From Saccharina japonica (lineage: Eukaryota > Sar > Phaeophyceae > Laminariales > Laminariaceae), in NCBI GenBank assembly GCA_008828725.1, contig MEHQ01003668.1:62001-126000 (forward strand): a DNA stretch of 64,000 bases. Direction: 5' to 3'. Shown here piece by piece: positions 54,904 through 64,000 of the stretch (the stretch's first letter is position 1; each line of letters opens with the position of its first letter). A model generated the notes under the pieces. The model was not told where the DNA came from. It made no database searches and was given only the letters and a program-made list of their open reading frames with translations. The translations under genes and the position numbers were made by a program.

Positions 54904-55066
54904 TGTTGGTTTTGGTGTTGGTGTTGGTGTTGGTGTTGGTGTTGGTATTGTGTGGATGTTGGTGTTGGTGTTGGTGTTGGTGCTAGTGTTGGCGTTGGTG
55001 TCGGTGTTGGTGTGGGTGTTGGTGTTGGTGTTTCTGTTGGTGTTATTGTTGTGTTGGTTGTTTCCA
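54904..55066. repeat. GGTGTT hexamer array, copy 2
   Basis: Same length and variant order as 31268-31430. Confidence 0.85.
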
Positions 55067-57760
55067 GGCGCCTAGAGTAGTACGGAAAATTTCCTTGTAC
55101 CTCAAAACGAACATTCCTCGAGTCAGTGTGCGTCTCCAGAAAGACTTCCAACCGACATACGCCTCTGCACCCTCTCCTCCACATGATAACTGCGTCCTTA
55201 TACATACATACAATTTACTAACTCGTGCGCCAAAGCTAGAGCGTCATGGAAAAAGTGTTGCAACTATATATTGATAAATGCAGCACCTACAGCACATACA
55301 GCACATATCGCACATTGTTGTTTTGTTTTTTGTCCATCCCAATTATTATATATGCCCTTCTATTCTATCTCCCTCTTCAGTTGTAGCTCGGATCTGGGGT
55401 CACTAAGCACGCTCTTATTTCCCCTCCCCACTACGGGACGTGCCTTGCATTTTTATCGCGAGAAGAGTTTAGCACTTTCTTCCCTCGTCAACTCTCGTCG
55501 AATTGTGCTTACCCACGCTATAGTATGCGCTCTCGACAGTTGGTGTTATTTGAGTTCCAACTTAACAGGCTTCATGGTTACCTGCTGAACCACCGGGGCG
55601 ACCGGCCACATTCATCACATACAACATATGCATTACATAAAGCACATACATCACATACCATACATACAACACATGAACACAACATTACATACATTGCATA
55701 CCGCACCTACGGCACGTCCATCGCATACATACCGTACCGGGTACAACAAACGAGGCGCTGAAAAAAGCCAAGCCCCGCCCTCGAGATATGAGTCGCAACT
55801 ACTTCCGCTCAGAGAAAAGCTTTCGCAAACGACGCGCGTGCTTGCCTGCCTTACAAGGGTAGCGCCTAATTTATACGAGGCTCTCCACTTGGCGAGGTCT
55901 AACCTATTATTAATAGTAAGCCACCCAACAACGGGTTTGGACAAAGAAAACTCGAAGTCCAGCTCGATGAACAATCCGAGCGCCTACTTTGGGTATATCA
56001 CGGGTATCATACTGTGAAAAACTCTTCTAACTATGACGCGGAAGCATAGTAAATAGAACCCACGGTGTACCCAAAAATCTATATATTAATAGTATATGTA
56101 TCTATTTTTTCTAACAGCATGTGGGCCTATTCACGATGGTCCACCGTAATACTAGGGTTCTACGTAACGATTTTGGGCTGAGAAGCATACTCATAGTCAG
56201 TCATGAAATAGTTTGGCCAAATAAATGTCACTGGGATTCCTCTCGCAACACGCCTCACGCATAGCAACAGAGGAAAACCACCGCCAGTATATCACAGCCG
56301 CTTCAACGATAAAGGTTTTCAACCTTCAGGAAATAGTTTTGGGGGTAATTAACCGGACGTGACGATCGCTCCAGACTTACATATGTCAACAAACTGAATT
56401 TGATGTTACAGGTAAAGATATTTGGATAGTTGGCTTTGTGAAAACAGGCCACGTGGATATGCGGCACCATCCATCCACCTGTGGTTCTTTAGATGGCACG
56501 TTCAGCGTGATTTCGTAAGTCTGGGGTACCATGCAAATCTTCGCAGTACAGGTTTACATCCGGCGTACGATAAGCACTAGTCGTTGCGTACGTATACGGA
56601 GGTAGTGAGATACCCGGGTTTACAATAAGGGCACATAGCCTTTGGCAGCGCTCTTGACCCACAAATCGTACCAGGTAAAGTACCAAATATATTTCAGTTA
56701 TGTGGTGGTCCGCTCATATTTTTCAGATTGTTCAAAACGCACGAGTCGAGCCTTAGCCTGGACTAGGGTTGGGCTAGGGTTAGGGGTTAGGGTTCGGTTG
56801 GGTCGACGGCTTTTCGTGGTTTGATTGTAAAACACCCAAAAACACGTGAAACCAGCAAGAAACCATAGCATGTTTGGTACTTTGTCTGGTACGAGTTGTG
56901 GGTCAAGAGCGGTGAAGGTGCCTCTTCAAGAGGGCACGTAGCACATTTTGGCCGAAACAATGGTTGGACCGACTGGGCTCCTCGGCTAAGGAACTACAGA
57001 ATATTCTTGGAATCCCGTTTCGTGTTTACAAAGCCTTTCGTGATATATAGATACGTGTACATGTGCGTAGGCTACAAGTACAGGGTTTAGTTCATCGGGC
57101 TGAGCTTTCAATTTGTCTAAAACACAAAAAGTGGGCAAGGTATAAAACTCTTCAATCTGGTGCAAGCCTGAGAGACTATCGGATAGGTGCAGACCCTACC
57201 GAACCTTTAACGTTGCAGATCATGTATGCGCGTGCCGCTGACAAAGGCAAATGGGGAACGGACTACGGAAGACTGGCGAGCAACAGTTCGGACGTCGCGC
57301 AGACCATGACCTAGATCAACATGATCCAGACCCTGATCTAGAGTATGATCTAGGTTTCGTTTAGTTCCTCCCCTGCCGTTGGGAGAGGTTACCTTGTGCA
57401 GTATTTTGCATCGAACACATCCAGCCCAGGAAACGTGTGTGCTACACTATAGCAGGCGGACTGTGCGGGCCCCACCCGCTAACATAACCTAGATCATACA
57501 GATCATACAGATAATGCAGATCCGGATATCTCCCTGACCTGAACGATCTTAATCATGGAGTAAAACACGATGACGCGTCCGAGGCGTTTACGTATTTTGA
57601 CGTGTGTTCCACCCCGACCGTTGTTACCATAACCCGGGCATGTGTTTAATACCTTGGGTAGTAAATAATTTCAGGCTGAGAGTTTTGAACATTTCAAGAA
57701 CTCACATCTATGATTTTAAGTGTTTGCGCCCAGCGAGGAACGCCGCTCCACATCCCCTAG

Positions 57761-57921
57761 GACAAGCTTTGGGAACCGGTGTACTCAACGTTGACTTTAC
57801 AATAAGCCGCGAGCCTTTTCTGACCTGCTGTCGCGCACTGCTGCACCTTTTTCGCCAGGCCGGTGTGTTCGAAAGTGGCATCTCCCACGGACGTCTTCCC
57901 ATGGGCGGCCTCGCGCACAAG
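57761..57921 (+). CDS. Probable exon; weak glycolipid-transfer-like start (copy 2)
   Basis: Same splice sites as 34123-34283. One replacement, giving LFRQAG instead of LFGQAG. Confidence 0.35.
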
Positions 57922-58977
57922 GTGAGAGGAGACTCAGCAACAATCTACAACCATTACCTGCTGAGGGAGGATGAATCGATCTGTTTGTTCAGTTAGTAAA
58001 GGGCTAGAAACCGCTTTTTGCGATCAACGCGTGTACGCACGTACCTGTACGGATGCCACGTTTCGTCGCAAACTGCCTCTAAGGGTGGCTTTTGTAGTGA
58101 CGCGTGCTACGGTAGAGGTAGCAATGGTTGGCTGAAACTACTTCTAAAAGCCGGGGCTCCTCAACCCAAAGGGCAATGGGATTATTCACCAGGTATATAG
58201 CACTTTTGTTTTCTTCCAAAATCAGTTTTTGGGTGAGGGTATGCAGCTCCTCAGGTCACCACGCTCGGGATAAACAGAGCAAACGTCTACCGTAGCATGC
58301 GTTTAGTGTCTAGAAAAAAACAAGTTGTATAAGAAAACAAAACGTTTAGCTGTGCGATCGAGGATTCGATCTAAACTCAAACTTGCAAGTTCCCTGTGAC
58401 CCCTCGATCGCGGGTACTACGGGTTTCACATGACCCCACAAACGATGCGTGTCCCTTTTCGAGAGGCGCGAGATTTGACAGCTGCGAAAGTCCGAGGGTG
58501 TGCATATATATATCTATGCTCAGGGGTTGCAATATATTTTCAACTCAGACGTTGAACATAGCCTTACCAGACAGCTTATATATTTACGAAGTGTAGGCGT
58601 TATGCAATGAATCCTGTTTCTCGTTCCAACTGATTTATTCCGCACTGCATGAACACGACAATCAAACAGTCCATCTTCGAAGTGTTGAAGTTGTTGCCTG
58701 TCGTTCCCCGTGACACCAAACACGCGCGATTCGCGAAACTGAAATCCGTTCATTCTACGTCGGTCCGTCAAATTTCGCGACCTTTGTCTCCTTGGCAATA
58801 CTTGTAGAGTGGACCACTCTTTAGACAATTCATAACAAGGGCTTTGCCTCGTACAGGCTTCTCCTATTTGTGCAAGACAAGCTGCCATCGACACCCCCCC
58901 CCCCCCCCGCCGCCCCCCCCCCCCCCCCCCCCCCCCCGCGCCTAATTCACGGACCCTAAAACCTTCTTGCTCCGCAG

Positions 58978-59276
58978 TTGGGCCTGCCGTTGGCTTCGGT
59001 TTAGATTTGTCCGGGGAGACAAGCCGGGAGGACGAGCATGAGCAGGAGAATAATGAGCAGGGGAAGGGGGAGGAGCAGGATAAGGAGGAGGAGCAGGGGA
59101 AGGATAAGGAGCAGAGGAGGAAGGAGGAGCAGGATGTGAAAGTGGCGAGAAACGGCGAAAGGATTCGGAAGCGCCTTGACGGGTCGATTTACCTCTGGGC
59201 GTGTGGAGAGACAGAGGACCTTGGAACTGACGGTCTGAAGCTACCCGACATCATGATCGGTTGGCTCATACTCGTG
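58978..59276 (+). CDS. Multi-pass membrane protein, exon A (copy 2)
   Basis: Acceptor and donor conserved with copy 1. Two base changes noticed, both synonymous (GTG AAG GTG to GTG AAA GTG; ATC to ATT). Confidence 0.65.
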
Positions 59277-60886
59277 GTGAGAAGGCCCAGAGACCAGTTT
59301 TTTTTGTGTCACCCTTTTACGACAATGATCATCTCCGGTTACCCGACGACCTACGTACGGTATTCGGTTGTTTGTTGCCCACGGTAAGCAGATCGGACGC
59401 AGAGTCGAAGGCTTTTCTGCATGTTGAAAATCGATAATAGAAGTAGTGATATGACAGCTCGAATACACTTACCAGAGGTGCTCAACAAACGCGTGATGCC
59501 GAGACAATACAACTTGTACGGCGCACGTACTTTAGTTGTAATTTGTACATGATAACCGCCTAAACTATTTAAAGTATGTGCTGCCTCTTTCTGTTCCGAT
59601 ATCAACGCTAGAAGGCAGGCCATGTGGCCACTTCTGCGTGTAGCCCCTTTGGGGGGCGAGGTAAAAGTACCGCACAATCCAAAAGCGAGGGTTGCGACGA
59701 TAAAGGTATACCGTTATTTGGCTGAAAACAAATCTTGAATGATGGCGCTCTTTGACCCAAATCGTCCATTTTTGTTTTTGTGGTGCAATATGTTTATTAT
59801 ACTTCGGTCATGGAATAGTTCATCAGGTAGCACCCCCCCCCCCACCCTCCGACAACAGTTTTCGGGTGAGATGCACAGAGCTTCTCAAGTGACCACCCTC
59901 CGAAGGCTGAAACATGGTGCGCCTCTACCGTAGCACGCGTCAAGCGCCGTGCCACCAACAACGTAGGGCAACTGAAACGTAGTACAACGGGTGTCCTGCG
60001 ACGGGCACGTTGTTTAAAACCCCTCGCGTTGTCGTCTCGGCGTTATATATACCCCCCCCCCCCCTGACCTGACGGTACCAGATTGAGGACACCGTGCGGT
60101 GTACTGTGTGCTGTGCAGTAAACCCGGCGCTAAACGTCACATTCCCAATCCCAGAAACGCCAAGTGTAGGACTCCTTGGGTTATAGCCGAGCGGCGCCCG
60201 GGTTGGGAACTCTTGAGTTCTATCCCATCATCGCCGGGTTTGGGACCGCATGGGCAGTATGTTTAGTGCTAATTGAATCCCCCCTAGCGCAATAGTTCTG
60301 AGTCTGACATTTCTTTGGGTTCTCAACCGGCAGAGCCTGGTTTCACACCTAACTGGTAAAGTTCTAAACATAAAACATGGATGCACTACAGCTGGACCGC
60401 CAACGCAGTAGTTCAATGCGGTTACGAGTTTGACCAAATTTGGAGCATCTGCCACGCCCATGATTCTTGTAATGAGGGGAAGAAACCGCCGCAGAATTTA
60501 CCCCAAGATGATATTCCCACAGCGTGACCTATTCAATCACAAATAGTTTATTCTCGATGTGTGTATTTAGGTGTTTGTGTGTGTGCGGTGTTTGTGTGTG
60601 TGCGCGTGTGTACTTCACTCGTAATCACGTCGGCATACGGGACGACAACCGCCAATGGCTTCCTGCCATTGCCTTAACTACCCACAATCAGCCTGTCCCA
60701 TGTACGGACCCTGCTTGAATACCCTGCCATGACTGGATCAAGCGCTCAGTGCGACATTTAATCGTGAAACCGCAACGGTTAAGAATCGGTTGAAATCAAG
60801 CTCCGACCAGGCTTTCGTGGATGTCCCACATCTAACGCAGTATACCTTCAATACTTGCCGTCCGCCAACTGTTTGTGTATGCCCAG

Positions 60887-61213
60887 CTGCAGGGTCTCGC
60901 CTACATCATGCTGATCGCCCGAGCGAAAACCGATTCTGATACTCTTATAAGTGATGGTGACGAGTCCGGCTACTCAATGGCCTCCGTCACGGGAGCGATG
61001 TACCTTCTCGTGGCCTCCACCACGCCTGACCTCCGAGCAGGATTCACGCTGGTGGTGGACGGGTTCCGGTTTTACCAACAAGTGTTCGGCGGCGCTCTTC
61101 TCACCCTGTACGGGCTTATGATTTGCGCCGCCATGAAGGTGCTGTTTACTACGTCCAATGACGATGCTTCTGTGGTCATCAACGCCGTGACCGTTCTTTT
61201 CATCGCAGACGTG
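60887..61213 (+). CDS. Multi-pass membrane protein, exon B (copy 2)
   Basis: Frame and GTG/GTGAGT donor conserved. Within the exon I noticed one change (ACT to ACG, synonymous). In contrast, the 46 bases just upstream contain several changes, which supports placing the acceptor at 60886 and not at the more upstream AG. Exon C of this copy would lie past position 64000. Confidence 0.7.
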
Positions 61214-63302
61214 GTGAGTCGAGCTGCACCACATATGGCACGGGGAATCGTGCCTTCGGCACACCTGTAGCAGCTGTCCTCGTGCGATTATGTATCTTTG
61301 GATCTAAAGACAACTATTTCTTGCGGGCGACCTTAGTAAATAGGACCAAATAGTATAAGCGAAAACAGGAAAAAATATATATGTATTAGTACAAAACAAA
61401 TACATAGGTATATATTTATATAATTATTATAGGTTTTGTGTGTACGGTAGGGCGCGTGCTACGAGAGGGGTAGCACTTTTTGACTAAAATACTTTCTGGA
61501 TGACGAGGCCCTTTCACTAAAAAAATCGTCGGAAATATCATTCTTGTTTTGCAAATCAAGATTGTTTTGGATGCCCAGTCGATGGGACTAATTCCTGGGC
61601 TTGCGCTCTCAGTTTTTCATGAAGTCAGTTTTAGGCTTGCCATTAGTATAGGGGCCCTCGTGTGAGGGGTTTCAGGAAAAAATGAAGGTTGCACCTTTAC
61701 CCATGGTGCCATGTGTCCTAGATGATATTTACTATGCCCCCCCATATTACCTGATACAACAGGGTTATTTCTTTGTACCTCACAAGTGTCCCTCAGAAAG
61801 GGGGTGGGAAGTGTGTGAAGGTGTGTCCATCGACCGAGGTGCACTTTAAATTTGCTGAAGTTCAGGTTGTGGGCGATGAATTTGTTGAGCTCCTCAAGCG
61901 AACAGTCTCGAGAGAAATGGCATGTATGTGCACCTCTGCCACTTTTGGGGGGTGCATCTGATGACTCATCGCACGGTACGTAGGGTTTGCGCCTTTTTTT
62001 TGCTCAATATTTCCTGAGACCGGTGGAGCTCTGCGAGTAATCAAGCAAGGCCACGGTTAAGGTGATGCCTTATGGGGGTGGTGTCTTATCTCCTGAGCTC
62101 CTCCCATGAGGAGCTCAACATATCATGCACCGGAAACACGTCCTCGAAAAAGAGTTCATATCGCAACACCCGGCCGAAGATATATTCGTATGCTCTATAA
62201 CAGCACCCATATATCTCGTGCATGTAGGTTAGGCCGCACAGCATAAGCTCACTTGGGGCCCCGCCCGTGCCTCCCTCAGGCCTCGGCCAGGGCGCGAGAC
62301 GGTCGGTGTTGCCCTGTGTGCACCCCCGTTCTCATGCTCACGTTAAAGACCCGGGACCGAAACGCCCCAAACCTGCATGCAGTAAACGTATAACAAGAAC
62401 CGGTAGTTTCTCAGATATAACCCTTTCAGAACTGCTTTGTGCAACACTTATCTTACACTAATTTTAAGTAGTTTGTCCCCAAAAAACGTGGCACCGGTTC
62501 TTAAAGGGGCTTTTTTAGGGAGCTGAACGGTTCAGAAAATTCTTTCCTCAGAAGGCTAAAGCTAACTGACACCCCTCTTCCTACCGTGGGGTGAATACTG
62601 TACACTATTCATATCACGGGGGACCATAGTAAATACTAGTAAATAGGACCTACGGTAAACACAAAACACCTATATATTTCCCAATTTTCACTTGCAATAT
62701 TTCGTCCTATTTACTGCGGTCCTTCGTAATAGTGTGCTATCTTTACTGCTGTATAATATGCAGTCTTTTGTTTTAGGCCGAGCGCATAGAAAGCTTTGCC
62801 ACGTTGGGCTCTCGATGTGAGCTCAGAAAATATGCCACCACCCCTCTAAAAGGTGGCATTGCTGCCATATGGGATCGTTCTCATACGTTTTTTTTTCAAA
62901 TGTTTTTTGAGATAGAGAGCTCTACATGCTACGGCGGAGGTTCACCATGTTTTGTTCTGAGCGTGGTCAATTGACAAGCTCTATACCTTATCTAAAGAGT
63001 GATTTCCCCCGTCATTCAGATTTGTTTCCAGCCAAAGAGTACTCTACCTCTAAGAGTATTGTATCACGCTTCTTCGTGGGGAGGCTCAGAAAAAAAGCAG
63101 GAGGTGTCCCTACTGTTCCACGCGTCTGCTGGTACTCTGGCCGGGAATATAAAGACCGTTTATACACCAATACGAAGACGGTCCTTGCATTTACGCCCAG
63201 AGTGGTACATGTATTTGGCGTTACACGTGGGTAGGCATGTTATGTGCTGTTCGACGCGAGCCGACGAGGAAAACAACTACTGAGCCATTCTCGCGATTAA
63301 AC

Positions 63303-63404
63303 ATGCAAGGCACATCCCGCGGTGGGGAAGAGCCTACCTACGTGACCGCGGTTCTGAGTCACGACCAGGAGGGGGAGATAGAAAAGCAGCGCGATGTTGA
63401 TTAA
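63303..63404 (+). CDS. Possible 33-codon peptide or exon (copy 2)
   Basis: Unchanged relative to 39661-39762. No further support. Confidence 0.2.
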   Translation: MQGTSRGGEEPTYVTAVLSHDQEGEIEKQRDVD

Positions 63405-63745
63405 CGGGGAAGTAAAAAAAGCGGGAAATTAATGTATTATCATGACTGCACATGGAGAGCTAGACTATTACAGTAGTATTTTTCCTTGGAATCCGGGGAT
63501 GGAAAATATGTGGACTGACGGGCACCGTGTCCCTTTGGTGTAATATAGTTCACGGATGGATACAAACGGATTTTCGCGGCTTAGTCGTATCATACTGCCT
63601 ACTCTGCATCCAGTAGAACTTCTACTTATTCGACAAAACATTTGGCACATCATACTGCTGCATACGAGACAAGAGGACTATTGTTGCAGTACCCAATGGT
63701 TGATTTGATCTGATTGGCGAAGAGATTAGGTTAAAAGGGCTACTT

Positions 63746-63996
63746 AGGGTCGTTCTTATCGAGCAACTTTTCCCCCTACATTTCCAATATTTGTTTTCGA
63801 GCAACTTTTAGGATTTCCATACTTTCCAAAACTAATCCCCAAGGATTGGAATGCTAAGCCTTCCAAAATATTTTGCCCTCTGTTTACATTCCAAACCTTC
63901 CAAATAAATCCTGTTCTTCCTGTTAGTTTTAGTTTTAGTTTTTGGAAACAAAATATGGAATTGTTTAAAGACAAGTTGCTCGATAATAACGACCCT
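63746..63996. mobile_element. Family E inverted-repeat element, copy 2
   Basis: Same termini as 40104-40354; the window ends four bases after it. Confidence 0.75.
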
Positions 63997-64000
63997 TTTA

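Larger units (their letters stand above)
43438..64000. repeat. Large direct duplication, copy 2 (reaches window end)
   Basis: Counterpart of 19776-40358, starting at CCTACTACTGCTGCTGTGCTG. It contains copies of families A-H, the 43 bp minisatellite, the hexamer array, the 34123-type exon and exons A and B of the membrane protein gene. Confidence 0.95.

Overview
This window reads as eukaryotic nuclear DNA, gene-poor and rich in repeats. Exons are bounded by GT...AG splice sites, often with GTGAG donors. Introns reach about 4.2 kb. Small inverted-repeat elements are abundant, some inserted inside one another, and TTAGGG-type repeats occur internally. I see no operons, Shine-Dalgarno sites, CRISPR arrays, rRNA or convincing tRNA. 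My best guess is a brown alga or another stramenopile, but no marker gene here proves it.

Layout. 1-3540: intergenic DNA with three GC-rich pentamer-type arrays (GGCCC- and GGGTC-based), a minisatellite and one small ORF. 3735-11107: a diverged direct duplication of about 3.5 kb per copy (spacing 3857), with a single N at 7591 immediately before copy 2. Each copy carries a 92-codon membrane-protein ORF and a 297-nt exon; in the exon, most differences between copies are synonymous. 11300-13200: an intact, unrecognised coding exon of about 420 codons. 13200-18400: a graveyard of inverted-repeat elements. 18411-19790: a 1.4 kb ACT/CTA trinucleotide satellite. 19776-40358 and 43438-64000: two nearly identical direct copies of at least 20.5 kb (spacing about 23.64 kb). 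40359-43437, between them, is single-copy in this window and holds the last exon of a multi-pass membrane protein gene. A second single N lies at 43181, 257 bases before copy 2.

Genes. The best gene is a multi-exon, plus-strand membrane protein: exon A 35338-35636, exon B 37245-37571, exon C 41748-42917. All inferred junctions are phase 0, and the A/B join completes a hydrophobic helix. Exons A and B recur in the second large copy with only synonymous differences noticed; its exon C would lie beyond the window. A short exon with weak resemblance to the start of glycolipid-transfer proteins lies at 34123-34283 and is also duplicated. No transposase or reverse transcriptase was recognised, so all mobile elements here look non-autonomous.

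Mobile-element families, named here for convenience. A: 200-550 bp, termini like GCGTGCTACGATAGAGGTAG, at least 15 copies in both orientations. B: about 215 bp, GGGCCCGTTTTAACGA ends, inserted in A copies. C: about 90 bp, TTAA-flanked, also inserted in A copies. D: about 100 bp, AGTAAATAGGACC ends. E: 250 bp, AGGGTCGTT ends. F: 540 bp, 55-60 bp inverted ends. G: about 365 bp arms around a 0.7 kb centre. H: 292 bp, with a telomere-like core. Nesting gives a relative order: A before B and C. The main open question is whether the two direct duplications are real or are unmerged haplotypes or contig ends, since an N lies at or just before the start of each second copy.
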